Positions 1 through 8,657 of a DNA stretch of 64,000 nt are shown here, piece after piece. The notes below the pieces were generated by a model. The model did no database searches and was not told the DNA's origin. It worked only from the letters and a program-made list of their open reading frames with translations. A program made the translations under genes and the position numbers. Positions within the stretch are counted from its first letter, which is position 1, and every line of letters starts with the position of its first letter. Source of the stretch: Mesorhizobium sp. (GTDB taxonomy: Bacteria; Pseudomonadota; Alphaproteobacteria; Rhizobiales; Rhizobiaceae); contig NZ_JAFKIC010000107.1 in the NCBI RefSeq assembly GCF_017306585.1, positions 52,938 through 116,937 of the forward strand. The letters run 5' to 3'.

Positions 1-343
1 CACGATCAAGACCTTTTCGCCATAGTACCATCAAGCGTCAGCGACACGTTCGCTGACGCAACAATGGACGTGGCCTGGAGCTTTGAAATCATGGAGGATT
101 TTCGGGCGAGGCGCCGCTTCCGAGCTATTTGCGTCAACTCAAGATCTGGAGCCCAAGCGCTTTTGAAGAGATGGTCCTCGCGACGTCATCGTTCGGAAAT
201 CCCAGCCTGTCGCGCCCTCACTTATGTTTATAAATAAACAAAATTGCCTTATAATTGTGATGAATATAGACATATATGCGAAGGCGGTGTAGCGTTGCGA
301 GAGGCTATCGGGAAGTAGCCTCGACACTCTGGGAGGAGACAAA
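1..343. other. Intergenic region upstream of first sugar ABC operon
   Basis: No convincing gene is visible here. The stretch holds a perfect 10-bp inverted repeat (35-44 with 50-59, 5-nt loop), which could be the end of a transcript from outside the window or a regulator site. An AT-rich segment at about 222-275 carries the operator-like inverted repeat listed separately. A strong Shine-Dalgarno sequence, GGGAGGAG at 331-338, belongs to the following gene. Confidence 0.6.
225..240. promoter_or_regulatory. Candidate ROK-repressor operator, copy A
   Basis: The 16-mer TGTTTATAAATAAACA is a perfect inverted repeat with 5-bp arms and a 6-bp AT-only centre, about 100 bp before the first binding-protein gene. 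The surrounding 28 bp (222-249) match 23 of 28 positions at 6284-6311, in front of the second binding-protein gene. A related 16-mer lies beside the ROK gene at 4461. ROK repressors such as NagC and Mlc bind AT-rich palindromes, so assignment to the local ROK protein is an inference from shared sequence and context. Confidence 0.6.
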
Positions 344-1333
344 ATGAAATCGAAGCTACTTTTGCACGCCTCCGCTGCGACCTTGCTTGCGGCGAGCTGC
401 TGCATCGCCTTTGGCGCTTTTGCCGGTGAGAAGCCCAAGGGGCTGATGCTGTTTTCGTACCTTGGCGACCAGGCCTATGTGCGGCAGTACAATGTCGCCA
501 AGGGCCGCGCGGGAAAGATCGAAGACGTTCAGATCGACGTCAAATCGGGGACGTCGCGTGGCGACGTCAACTTCTTCATCCAGGAAATCGTCAATGCGCC
601 CGCCGAGGGCTACAAGGTCATCGCCGTCAACACGGGCGCCACCTCCAAGGAACTGGTCAGTGCGCTCAATGACGCGACCAAGCAAGGCATCAAGGTGCTG
701 TCCTTCGACGGTGCGCCCCCGCCGATCGATGACCTGACCGCTCAGGTGAACTACGATCCGGTCGGGGCAGAGAAGGCGGTTGTGCAGGAATTTACCAGGC
801 AGATCCCCGCGGGAGGCGAGATCGGCGTCATCCGCTGTATTGCCGGCCTGGCGGACACCGATGCGTTCATCAATGCGTTCAAAGATGCCGTGAAGGACAC
901 GAAGTTCAACATCGTCGCCGAGGGCGACGCCCGTTGCGATCCCGAGAAATCGAGAACGATCGCCGAGGGCATGCTGAACGCGCATCCCAATCTGGTCGGC
1001 ATCTACGACATCTTCGACGTTTCGGCGCAGGGAACGCTGCAGGCGCTGGAGGCCGCCGGATCCAATGCCATTGTCGGTTCCGTGGGCGGCCAGGAATACG
1101 CGCTGAAGGCGATCGCCGCCGGCAACAAGAACTGGAAATTCACGGTGCCTTATCCGTTCGAGGTGATAGCCAGAACCGCGACCGACACGACCGCCGAGCT
1201 GGTGCGCGGCAAGAGCGTCGAAAAGCTCGTGGTAGTGCCGGCGCAACCCGTCCAGACGTCTCAGAATGCCGGCGGCATGCTGAAGATGGTCTCCGACGTG
1301 GTGGCCGGCAATGTCGACGACGTCGTGAAATAG
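344..1333 (+). CDS. Sugar ABC transporter substrate-binding protein (first system)
   Basis: Periplasmic receptor of a type-I sugar importer, 329 residues, the usual family length. Residues 1-28 form a Sec signal peptide (charged start, hydrophobic core, cut near Ala-Gly before EKPKG). The rest reads as a ribose/galactose-type two-lobed binding protein, with blocks such as VNTGATSKELV and VLSFDGAPPP. The start has an excellent ribosome site (GGGAGGAG, 6 nt spacing). The permease begins 8 nt after the stop and the ATPase overlaps that in turn, so the three form one operon. The sugar cannot be read from sequence. The neighbouring ROK repressor and FGGY kinase point to a monosaccharide or polyol. 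It is clearly divergent from the second binding protein at 6397. Confidence 0.88.
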   Translation: MKSKLLLHASAATLLAASCCIAFGAFAGEKPKGLMLFSYLGDQAYVRQYNVAKGRAGKIEDVQIDVKSGTSRGDVNFFIQEIVNAPAEGYKVIAVNTGATSKELVSALNDATKQGIKVLSFDGAPPPIDDLTAQVNYDPVGAEKAVVQEFTRQIPAGGEIGVIRCIAGLADTDAFINAFKDAVKDTKFNIVAEGDARCDPEKSRTIAEGMLNAHPNLVGIYDIFDVSAQGTLQALEAAGSNAIVGSVGGQEYALKAIAAGNKNWKFTVPYPFEVIARTATDTTAELVRGKSVEKLVVVPAQPVQTSQNAGGMLKMVSDVVAGNVDDVVK

Positions 1334-1341
1334 CGCGACCG

Positions 1342-2379
1342 ATGGGAGCCGATGTCGACATTGCGGGGAAGTCGTCCGGCACGGCGACGGGACGCCGCGA
1401 TGCGCTCTCGATCGTGTTGCTGCTCCTGCAGGCCGGGCCGATCATTATTCTGGTGACCCTGGTCGTGGCGTTCGGCCTGCTAGCCCCGCATTTCATATCG
1501 GTGCGCAATCTTCAGAACCTGCTTGCCCAGAGCGCGATCGTCTGCGCCCTGGGCCTCGGGCAATTCCTCGTCATTCTGGTTCGCGGCGTCGATGTCTCGG
1601 TCGGCAGCGTCATTGCGCTCAGCGTCGTAACGGTGGCTACCCTGACCGGCGTCGACCAGCCCAGCTCGATTGCCCTGGTCATCTATCCGCTTGTCGGCCT
1701 CGTCGTCGGCCTGATCAACGGCTTGCTCATCGTCAAGGGCGGCATTCCGCAGCCTCTCGTTGTCACCGTGGCCATGCTCGGCATCGTTGCCGGCGTAGTC
1801 CTGCTGATCAGCGGCGGCAACACGCTGGTCGGCGTCTCGCCCGCCGTGCATTGGCTGGCGAACGGCAAGGTGCTCGGCATACCCGCCGGCGCGTTGATGG
1901 TGCTGATCCTTGCCGGTCTGTTCTGGCTGCTGTTACGGCGTACGCAATGGGGCCGCTGGCTCTACGCGGTGGGCGGCAATCCGGATGTCGCGCAATGGGT
2001 CGGCCTGCCGCGCGACAGGCTCATTATGAGCGCCTATGCCATCTGTGGAACGACGGCCGGCATTGCCGGCATGCTCTATCATGGCCGCACGGGATCGGCT
2101 TCGCCGCTTTCCGGTGTCGGCTACGAGCTTGATGCCATCACGGCGGTGGTTGTCGGTGGAGCAAGTCTCTTTGGCGGTCGCGGCAGCATCACCAACGTGC
2201 TGTTCGGCGCGCTTATTATCGCCACCATCCGCAGCGGCCTGCAGCAGCTCGACGTTTCGCCATTCTGGTCGTCGGTGGCGATCGGCATCGGCATCCTTGT
2301 GGCGCTCGAACTCGATGTCTTGCGCAAACACATCGAAAACCGCATTCGCACGCTGCGGGCGAGGCAGGTCAACCAATGA
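1342..2379 (+). CDS. Sugar ABC transporter permease (first system)
   Basis: Inner-membrane permease of the RbsC/FrcC (BPD_transp_2) type, 345 residues from the ATG at 1342. The open frame runs further upstream, but that part overlaps the binding-protein gene and has no hydrophobic character. Hydrophobic segments begin near residue 25 and continue to the C terminus, about nine to ten helices. The conserved loop late in the protein (AITAVVVGGASLFGGRGS) is the family signature that contacts the ATPase. The stop codon overlaps the ATPase start (ATGA), which indicates translational coupling. It probably works as a homodimer with two copies of the following ATPase. Confidence 0.88.
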   Translation: MGADVDIAGKSSGTATGRRDALSIVLLLLQAGPIIILVTLVVAFGLLAPHFISVRNLQNLLAQSAIVCALGLGQFLVILVRGVDVSVGSVIALSVVTVATLTGVDQPSSIALVIYPLVGLVVGLINGLLIVKGGIPQPLVVTVAMLGIVAGVVLLISGGNTLVGVSPAVHWLANGKVLGIPAGALMVLILAGLFWLLLRRTQWGRWLYAVGGNPDVAQWVGLPRDRLIMSAYAICGTTAGIAGMLYHGRTGSASPLSGVGYELDAITAVVVGGASLFGGRGSITNVLFGALIIATIRSGLQQLDVSPFWSSVAIGIGILVALELDVLRKHIENRIRTLRARQVNQ

Positions 2380-3164
2380 GCGCCGCCTCGCCGGAACGGA
2401 TTTCAAACGGCATCTCGGACAAACGCCTGGTTCTCTCGGTCCGCGAAGCGCGCAAGGCCTATGGGTTTGTGACCGCGCTGGCCGGGGCGTCGCTCGACCT
2501 TTGCGAAGGCGAGATCGTCGCCTTGCTCGGCGACAATGGCGCGGGCAAGTCGACCCTCATCAAGGCGATCACCGGCATCGTGACGCTGGATTCCGGTGCC
2601 ATCGAGCTTGATGGTCGTCCGCTGCGGCTGCGATCGCCCGCCGACGCGCGGGCGTCGGGCATCGAGACCGTATTTCAGGACCTTGCCGTTTTCGACAATC
2701 TGACCGTTTCCGACAATTTCCTGATCGGGCGCGAGCAGACGTGGCCACGCTGGCTCGGTCCGTTGGGCTTTCTCTCCGCACGGCAAGAGCAGAGGCAGTG
2801 GCGGGAACATGCGAGTGCGCTGAGCGTCAGCCACGTCTCACCCTCCCACGAGATCGGCCTGATGTCGGGCGGTCAGCGCCAGGCCGTGGCGGTCGCGCGC
2901 GCCGTGGCGTTTGCCCGCCGGGTCGTCATTCTGGATGAACCGACGGCAGCACTTGGCGTGCGCGAATCCGACGAGATATTGACGATGGTCAGACGCCTGC
3001 CGGAGCGTGGCCTGTCGGTCATCATCGTCAGCCACAATATGGACCACGTCGTGCGCGTGGCGGATCGCGCCGTCGTCATGCGGCAAGGCCGGAGCGTCGG
3101 CGAGATGGACGTGCGCCAAGGCGTCCAGAAGGACCTTGTCGCCATGATCATGGGCGTCACCTAG
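2376..3164 (+). CDS. Sugar ABC transporter ATP-binding protein (first system)
   Basis: A 262-residue ABC ATPase with a single nucleotide-binding domain, like rhizobial FrcA and unlike the double-domain RbsA/XylG type of about 500 residues. Walker A is GDNGAGKST at residues 52-60, the signature MSGGQ at 163-167, and Walker B VVILDEP at 183-189, followed by a switch histidine in IIVSHNMDHV. The start codon overlaps the permease stop by 4 nt. The gene ends only 8 nt from the convergent ROK gene. It should power the transporter encoded just upstream. Confidence 0.9.
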   Translation: MSAASPERISNGISDKRLVLSVREARKAYGFVTALAGASLDLCEGEIVALLGDNGAGKSTLIKAITGIVTLDSGAIELDGRPLRLRSPADARASGIETVFQDLAVFDNLTVSDNFLIGREQTWPRWLGPLGFLSARQEQRQWREHASALSVSHVSPSHEIGLMSGGQRQAVAVARAVAFARRVVILDEPTAALGVRESDEILTMVRRLPERGLSVIIVSHNMDHVVRVADRAVVMRQGRSVGEMDVRQGVQKDLVAMIMGVT

Positions 3165-3172
3165 GCCAGAGC

Positions 3173-4378
3173 CTATCGGTCGCTGGTCCGCCTATCGATC
3201 AAATCCTCCACTTTTTCGAGGCTGAAGATGTCCTCCAGCGCCAGATAGGCGGCGCCGAAAAGGGCGCTGTCCTTCTGCGGGTTGGCAAGCACGATCTGCA
3301 ACTCGCGCGTGGCGAGCGGAAGGCAGCGCTGGTAGACGAGTTCGCGGATGCCCGACAACAGAAACTCGCCGCCCCTGGCCAGTGTGCCGCCGACCACGAT
3401 CAGGCTGGGGTTGAGGATGCTGACGACGTCGGAGGCGACTTCGCCGATCACCCGGCCGGCGCTGCGCAGCAGCATCAGCGCTTCCGGCTTCTGCATTTCA
3501 ACCAACGAAATGACATCGCGGGCGTTCTCGGCCTTGAAGCCCCGGCTCGAGAGATCGCGGGCGATCGCCCACCCGCCGGCGCGCGCTTCCACGCAGCCAA
3601 GCTTGCCGCAACGGCACAAGGGCGCGTTGTCGGAACTGAACTGGATATGGCCGATATCGCCGGCCGCGCCCTGAGCACCCCGAAAGATCTTGCCTCCGGC
3701 GACAATGCCGCTACCGATACCCGTTCCCGCCTTGATGAAGAACATGTCGTCGACATGCCGGAAATTCTGACGGTGCTCGTGGATCGCCATCAGGTTCACG
3801 TCGTTTTCGACATAGATCGGCGCATCGAAACGGCTGCCCAGCCAGCCGATAATATCGAACTCGTCCCAACCGTGCAGCACCGAGGGACCGACGACGCGGC
3901 CGTGCTTGAAATCGACCGGCGTAGGCATGCTGAGACTGACGCCGAAAAGGGAGCCGTGGCTGGCCTGAGCCTCGGCGGCAAGGATGTCGAAACCGTCGGC
4001 GATCTGCGCGAGCGAGGCCGCCGGTCCGTCCGAGGCATTGAACGGGATCGTGCTTTGCGAAACGATCGCGGGCTCGAGATCCATGGCCGCAAGATGGATG
4101 TAGGTTTCGCCAATATTGGCAACGAGAAAGAACCCCGCCCGTTCGTTGATCCCCAGCACGCGCGTCGGCCTGCCGCCGCTCGGCATCGTGCGCGCCGTCT
4201 CGCGGACCAGGCCGGAATCGATCAGCGCATTCAGCCGTTGGGTAACGGTCACACGCGACAGTCCCGACGCTTCGAGCAGCGCCGACCTGGACGTGGCGGC
4301 GCCGGTCGCAATCAACGAGAGGATCTCACCGCTGTTTACAAGGGCGGGGCGTTCCGCCATGGCATTTGTCTTGGGCAT
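3173..4378 (-). CDS. ROK family transcriptional repressor
   Basis: A 401-residue regulator with an N-terminal winged helix-turn-helix (about residues 17-60) and a C-terminal ROK sugar-sensing domain. The ROK zinc site is visible as DIGH near residue 241 followed by CRCGKLGC at 255-262. I chose the ATG at 4378 over an in-frame ATG at 4477: it has GGGGA at the right distance, and the 33 extra residues would cross the promoter region and look unlike the family. The gene is divergent from the FGGY kinase and convergent with the first ABC operon. Such proteins usually repress neighbouring uptake genes until a sugar or sugar phosphate binds. The 16-bp repeats at 225, 4461, 6287 and 6318 are its likely operators. 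Confidence 0.87.
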   Translation of the reverse strand: MPKTNAMAERPALVNSGEILSLIATGAATSRSALLEASGLSRVTVTQRLNALIDSGLVRETARTMPSGGRPTRVLGINERAGFFLVANIGETYIHLAAMDLEPAIVSQSTIPFNASDGPAASLAQIADGFDILAAEAQASHGSLFGVSLSMPTPVDFKHGRVVGPSVLHGWDEFDIIGWLGSRFDAPIYVENDVNLMAIHEHRQNFRHVDDMFFIKAGTGIGSGIVAGGKIFRGAQGAAGDIGHIQFSSDNAPLCRCGKLGCVEARAGGWAIARDLSSRGFKAENARDVISLVEMQKPEALMLLRSAGRVIGEVASDVVSILNPSLIVVGGTLARGGEFLLSGIRELVYQRCLPLATRELQIVLANPQKDSALFGAAYLALEDIFSLEKVEDLIDRRTSDR

Positions 4379-4460
4379 TCCGTGTCCCCAGTTCGCTCTG
4401 AGATTTAGCCATAAACCCAGGCGAGATAAAGCAGCGTTCACGGGAAAGCGTGATATCTTT

Positions 4461-4476
4461 TGTATAAATATATGCA
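4461..4476. promoter_or_regulatory. Candidate ROK-repressor operator, copy B
   Basis: TGTATAAATATATGCA matches the TGTwT-N6-AwrCA pattern of copies A and C. It sits in the 262-bp divergent region between the ROK gene (start 4378) and the kinase gene (start 4641), where one site could control both, including autorepression. The surrounding 4450-4510 is strongly AT-rich compared with the rest of the window. Functional assignment is inferred. Confidence 0.5.
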
Positions 4477-4640
4477 ATAATACATTGACTTATAGATATA
4501 TCGATAGATAAGAGGGTAATGTCCAGGAGGACGTGCGAGCATGCGTGAACCGGCTGCGTGTGTGAAATCTCTCTCCTACGCCTGATCGACGGAATCGCAC
4601 GTTCGGTCAGCGCAAAGGGCTTGGGAAGGCGGCAGGCGAG

Positions 4641-6236
4641 ATGATCGCAACCTATGTCATCGGACTGGACTATGGCACCGGGTCGGCCCGCGGCGTCCTG
4701 CTTGATGCGGCAACCGGCGAACAGATCGCCAGCCACATGCATGCCTATCGCCATGACGTCATGACGCAAAGCCTGCCTGACGGCACGCCCTTGCCGCGAT
4801 CATGGGCCTTGCAGAACGCCGCCGACTATCTCGAGGCGGCGGAAGAGATCCTCGGCGTGCTCGGGCGCGGGCGGGTCATCGAGTCGATCGGGCTGGGCTT
4901 CTCGGCAAGCTCGCCGATGCCGACCACGACCGACGGCACCCCGCTTTCCGAATTCTATCCCGGTGAGCCGCATGCCTATGTCAAGCTATGGAAGCATCGC
5001 GCCGCGCAACCTTATGCGGATGCGATCAACCGTCGGGGCGGGGACTTTCTGCGCAATTTCGGCGGCAAGCTGTCAGGCGAATGGCTGTTGCCGAAGGCAG
5101 CCGAGATCGCGCACGAGGCACCGCATATCTGGAGCGCGGCTGGCCGCTTCATCGAGTCCGGCGACTGGCTTGTCTGGCAATTGACGGGCCGCGAAGTGCG
5201 CAGTCTGGGTTTCGCGGCTTACAAGGCTCAGTATTCCGAGGCCGAAGGTTACCCGCAGGGGATCGTTCCCGGCCTGTCCGAAAGGCTGTCGGCGCCGCAC
5301 CGCATCGGCAGTTCGGGCGGCGGCCTGTCGGAGGGATGGCGCACGCGCACCGGTATCAGTGGCCGTGCGATCGTCGCCGTCGCCGTCATCGATTCCCACG
5401 TGGTGCTGCCGGCGGTCGGCGCCGTGTCGTCGGGCTGTCTCGTCGGCGCGCTCGGCACCTCGGCCGTCTATCTGTTCTTGAGCGAGCAGTTCCGGCCTTT
5501 GCCGCTGGGCATCGAAGGCGTGGCCAGGGATGGATCGGTGCGGGACCTCTGGTGCTACGAGGCTGGGCAGGCCGGGTTCGGCGATATGCTTGCCTGGTTC
5601 GTGAAGGCTTTTCCGCGCGGCGCCGACGAGGCGGAAAGTTTCCGCGCCTACAACCGGGAGGCAGCCGGGCTCATGCCTGGCGCCAACCATCTCGTGGCGC
5701 TCGACTGGTGGAACGGCAACCGCGTGCCGCTCGCGGATTCAAGCCTCAGCGGCCTGCTTCTCGGACTCACCACCGAAACCACCGGCGTCGACATCTATCG
5801 CGCACTGATCGAATCCCTGTGTTTCGGCGCCCGCACGGTGGTGGACCTCTTCGAGGCGGGGGATTTCGCCATCGACCGCGTCATCCTGACCAGCGGGCTT
5901 GCCCAGAATAATCCGTTGCTGGTGCAGATCATGGCCGACGTGCTGGGACGTGTCGTCGAAGTTCCAAGCATTGCTCATGCAACGGCTGTCGGCGCGGCGA
6001 TTCATGGCGCGGTCGCGGCCGAACTGGTGAGGGATTTCGCGCAAGGCACGGCCCGGTTCGGCGCGCGAATCTTCACGCCCTGCCAGCCCCGCCCGGAAAG
6101 CGCTGCCGTCTACCGAGATCTCTACAGGAATTACCGGGCGCTCAGCGACAGCCGGACCGTACGCGCCGCCATGCACGATCTGAACAGGGCAGCGCCGTCA
6201 TCCCCCGATCAGGCGGAAGCGAGATCAGTGGCCTGA
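4641..6236 (+). CDS. FGGY-family carbohydrate kinase, ribulokinase (AraB)-like
   Basis: A cytoplasmic sugar kinase of 531 residues, close to the length of AraB-type ribulokinases. The N-terminal phosphate-binding block is GLDYGTGSARGVLLD (residues 8-22). The central part has the AraB-like order FGGKLSGEWLLPK then RFIESGDWLVWQLTG. The C-terminal nucleotide-binding half includes ILTSGLAQNNPLL and HATAVGAAIHGA. It presumably phosphorylates the sugar, or its ketose form, imported by the flanking ABC systems. The substrate is not certain because FGGY kinases are promiscuous and no araA or araD homologue lies in the window. It is divergent from the ROK gene, with AGGCGAG just before the start. Confidence 0.8.
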   Translation: MIATYVIGLDYGTGSARGVLLDAATGEQIASHMHAYRHDVMTQSLPDGTPLPRSWALQNAADYLEAAEEILGVLGRGRVIESIGLGFSASSPMPTTTDGTPLSEFYPGEPHAYVKLWKHRAAQPYADAINRRGGDFLRNFGGKLSGEWLLPKAAEIAHEAPHIWSAAGRFIESGDWLVWQLTGREVRSLGFAAYKAQYSEAEGYPQGIVPGLSERLSAPHRIGSSGGGLSEGWRTRTGISGRAIVAVAVIDSHVVLPAVGAVSSGCLVGALGTSAVYLFLSEQFRPLPLGIEGVARDGSVRDLWCYEAGQAGFGDMLAWFVKAFPRGADEAESFRAYNREAAGLMPGANHLVALDWWNGNRVPLADSSLSGLLLGLTTETTGVDIYRALIESLCFGARTVVDLFEAGDFAIDRVILTSGLAQNNPLLVQIMADVLGRVVEVPSIAHATAVGAAIHGAVAAELVRDFAQGTARFGARIFTPCQPRPESAAVYRDLYRNYRALSDSRTVRAAMHDLNRAAPSSPDQAEARSVA

Positions 6237-6286
6237 GCGGACGATTTTTCGTCGCGTTCAGGGTAATGGCTTCGACAAGTGCATTA

Positions 6287-6302
6287 TGTATAAAAACATA
6301 CA
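6287..6302. promoter_or_regulatory. Candidate ROK-repressor operator, copy C1
   Basis: TGTATAAAAACATACA is a perfect inverted repeat (5-bp arms, 6-bp centre), 95 bp before the second binding-protein start. The flanking bases, including a following AATTGCCT, match copy A. A second pattern match begins 31 bp downstream at 6318, about three helical turns away, which would suit cooperative binding. Confidence 0.6.
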
Positions 6303-6317
6303 TAATTGCCTACATAA

Positions 6318-6333
6318 TGTTTGACCATATGCA
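6318..6333. promoter_or_regulatory. Candidate ROK-repressor operator, copy C2
   Basis: TGTTTGACCATATGCA fits TGTwT-N6-AwrCA with a less AT-rich centre. Its centre-to-centre spacing from copy C1 is 31 bp, so both would face the same side of the helix. It is the weakest of the four and could be coincidental. Confidence 0.4.
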
Positions 6334-6396
6334 AAAGATATGCGTAACTCAGTGAGCCTTTGAGGAGAAAGGTTTTCACCAACTCGGGAGGAGTTC

Positions 6397-7413
6397 ATGT
6401 CCAATTCGCGTATCGCAACCGGCGCCAGGCCCGGAACCATCGTCAGATCAGCCGTTGCGGGCCTTGTAGTCTTTGGGGCCGCTTTTGCGGTGACCAGCCA
6501 TGCCTCGGCCGACGAAGTGATTGTCGGTCTTGTCACCAAGACGGAGGTCAATCCGTTCTTCGTGAAAATGCGCCAGGCGGCCGAAGAGGAAGCCAAGGCC
6601 AAGGGCGTCAAGCTGATCGCTCGCGCCGGCAAGTTCGACGGCGACAATGAAGGCCAGGTCACCGCGATCGAGGATCTGATCAGCGCCGGCGCCAAGGGCA
6701 TATTGGTGACGCCGAACAACTCGACCGGCATGCTGGGCATCATCAAGAAGGCGCGCGATGCGGGCGTGCTGGTGATCGCGCTGGATACGGCGACCGATCC
6801 CGCCGATGCGGTCGACGCCACCTTCGCCACGGATAATTTCGAGGCCGGCGTGCAGCAGGGCGCCTATGCGCGCAAGGCGCTCGGCGACAAGAAGCCGGTG
6901 CTGGCGATGCTCGATGGAACGCCGGGCGGCACGGTCGATACGTTCCGCCACAATGGGTATCTGAAGGGCTTCGGGCTCGCCGAGGGCGACCCGGCCATTG
7001 CCGGCTCGGCCATTACCAACGGCGCGCAGGACAAGGGCCAGGTCGGCATGGAAAACCTGCTTTCCAAGAACGGCGACATCAACGCGGTCTACACCATCAA
7101 TGAGCCGGCGGCGGCCGGTGGTTACGCCGCGATCAAATCCTTTGGCAAGGAAGGCGATATCGTGCTGACGTCGATCGACGGCGGCTGTGCCGGCGTTCGC
7201 AACGTCAAGGCCGGCAAGATCGCGGCGACCGTCATGCAGTTCCCCTACAAGATGGCGGCCATGGGCGTCGACGCGGTTGTCGAATATGCGGCCAGCGGCA
7301 AGAAGCCGAGCGGGTTCGTCAATACGGGCTCGTTCCTGATCACCGACAAACCGATCCCGGGGATAGACTCCAAGGACACCGAATGGGGCCTCAAGAACTG
7401 CTGGGGTGATTGA
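6397..7413 (+). CDS. Sugar ABC transporter substrate-binding protein, FrcB-like (second system)
   Basis: Periplasmic binding protein of 338 residues with an N-terminal signal peptide (cleavage likely near ASA-DEV, residue 38). From memory it resembles the Sinorhizobium fructose receptor FrcB: the early ITKT/VTKTEVNPFFVKM block, the ALDTATDPADAVDATFATDN block, TINEPAAAG, and the C-terminal GLKNCWG ending. FrcB takes fructose, ribose and mannose, so the ligand here is probably a ketose or pentose but is not proven. A GGGAGGAG ribosome site sits before the ATG. The permease follows after 257 nt that contain a palindromic repeat, so permease expression may be set lower than that of this receptor. 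Confidence 0.88.
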   Translation: MSNSRIATGARPGTIVRSAVAGLVVFGAAFAVTSHASADEVIVGLVTKTEVNPFFVKMRQAAEEEAKAKGVKLIARAGKFDGDNEGQVTAIEDLISAGAKGILVTPNNSTGMLGIIKKARDAGVLVIALDTATDPADAVDATFATDNFEAGVQQGAYARKALGDKKPVLAMLDGTPGGTVDTFRHNGYLKGFGLAEGDPAIAGSAITNGAQDKGQVGMENLLSKNGDINAVYTINEPAAAGGYAAIKSFGKEGDIVLTSIDGGCAGVRNVKAGKIAATVMQFPYKMAAMGVDAVVEYAASGKKPSGFVNTGSFLITDKPIPGIDSKDTEWGLKNCWGD

Positions 7414-7670
7414 TTTAACTCTTTAGTTTTGACGCAATTGCTGTGGGAAAGCCATTTCACGCTTTTCCCGGAATTGCCTTGGAACTCTCCAGGCGGGTCC
7501 ATGCCGGACAGGCTGTCGACAAGGTGGCCTCCGTCGCGGCATGGTTCCGTTCGTTTCCGGTCCGACCCTAGAGCCGGATGATTTCAGGTCGAATCGACCT
7601 GAAATCTGAATCCGCCTCTAAATCATGCTCTAGAGGCCAGGAATGAGGCGACTGTTCCAGAGGGGCGCTT
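7414..7670. other. Intergenic region between second binding protein and its permease
   Basis: 257 bp without a gene. It is unusually long for the interior of an ABC operon. It contains the palindromic element at 7569-7632 just ahead of the permease. Nothing else is recognisable. Confidence 0.6.
7569..7632. repeat. 64-bp palindromic intergenic element
   Basis: The outer ends are TAGAGC (7569-7574) and GCTCTA (7627-7632). Inside lies a perfect fold-back, ATTTCAGGTCG (7581-7591) and CGACCTGAAAT (7595-7605), around a 3-nt loop. Similar elements with an AGGTCGA/TCGACCT core are, as I recall, common between genes of rhizobia, so I call it a dispersed repeat. Only one copy occurs in this window. 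In RNA it would form a stable hairpin that could stabilise the binding-protein mRNA or reduce read-through into the permease. Confidence 0.65.
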
Positions 7671-8657
7671 ATGACTTCGCCATCGGCACTTTCTTCAGGC
7701 GGCATATCGACGGTCGCGAAGAGGCTCATCGGCACGCCGTCGGTGGGGCCGCTGCTGGTGCTGCTCGCTTTCTGCGTGATCTTCTCGCTGACCAATCCAC
7801 GTTTTCTCGCCACGCAGAACCTGTCGATCATTCTCCAGCAGACCGTGATCATCGGCACCCTGGCCATCGGCCAGACCTTGATCATCCTGACCGCCGGCAT
7901 CGATCTCGCGGTCGGCGCGATATGCGTGCTGGGCACGATCCTGGCCGGGAAGCTGGCGAACAGCGGCTATGACCCGGTCCTGGCCATGGCGCTCGCCGTT
8001 CTTGCCTGCACGGCGGCGGGTGTCGCCGCGGGAAGCCTGATCAGCGGCCTGCGCCTGCCGCCTTTCATCGTCACCCTTGGCATTTTGGGCATCATCACCG
8101 CCGCGCTCAGGCTGATTTCGGCAGGCGGAGCCTTCGCGGTCAACGACGACTTTCTGGGCTGGACGGGAAGCACCATCCGCCTGCACGGTTTCGTGGTGAC
8201 CTATGGCGTCATCATCATGCTCCTGCTCTACGCAGTGGTCTGGTTCCTGCTCAACCAGACCCAATGGGGACGGCATGTCTACGCGGTCGGCAACAACCCG
8301 GAAGCCGCCCGTCTCGTCGGCATACCTGTCGGCAGGCTTCTGCTCTCGGTCTACGTCCTTGCGGCCTTCATCTACGGGATCGCGGCGTGGCTGGCACTGG
8401 GCCGAATCCCCAATGCCGACCCCAATGCGCTGCAGACCGCCAATCTCGATTCCATCACCGCCGTCGTCATCGGCGGCACCAGCCTGTTCGGCGGTCGGGG
8501 CGGCCTGATGGGTACACTGATAGGCGCGCTGATCGTCGGTGTGCTGCGCAATGGGTTGACCCTCGCCGGCATCGATCCGCTCTGGCAGGATCTGATCACC
8601 GGCATTCTGGTGATCGTGGCGGTGGCGCTCGATCAGTTGACGAGAGGGAGGCGGTGA
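7671..8657 (+). CDS. Sugar ABC transporter permease, FrcC-like (second system)
   Basis: A 328-residue BPD_transp_2 permease. After a short polar N terminus, hydrophobic helices run from about residue 25 to 320. The family's cytoplasmic loop appears as SITAVVIGGTSLFGGRGG. It is clearly homologous to the permease at 1342 (shared VYAVGNNPEAARLVG-type segment and loop) but distinct, so the two importers are old paralogues and not a recent duplication. The stop overlaps the ATPase start by the ATGA arrangement. Confidence 0.88.
   Translation: MTSPSALSSGGISTVAKRLIGTPSVGPLLVLLAFCVIFSLTNPRFLATQNLSIILQQTVIIGTLAIGQTLIILTAGIDLAVGAICVLGTILAGKLANSGYDPVLAMALAVLACTAAGVAAGSLISGLRLPPFIVTLGILGIITAALRLISAGGAFAVNDDFLGWTGSTIRLHGFVVTYGVIIMLLLYAVVWFLLNQTQWGRHVYAVGNNPEAARLVGIPVGRLLLSVYVLAAFIYGIAAWLALGRIPNADPNALQTANLDSITAVVIGGTSLFGGRGGLMGTLIGALIVGVLRNGLTLAGIDPLWQDLITGILVIVAVALDQLTRGRR

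Noticed and set aside
934-1341. N-terminal extension of the first permease
   Set aside because: This part overlaps the binding-protein gene in another frame and is R/G-rich with no membrane helix. The ATG at 1342 is the better start.
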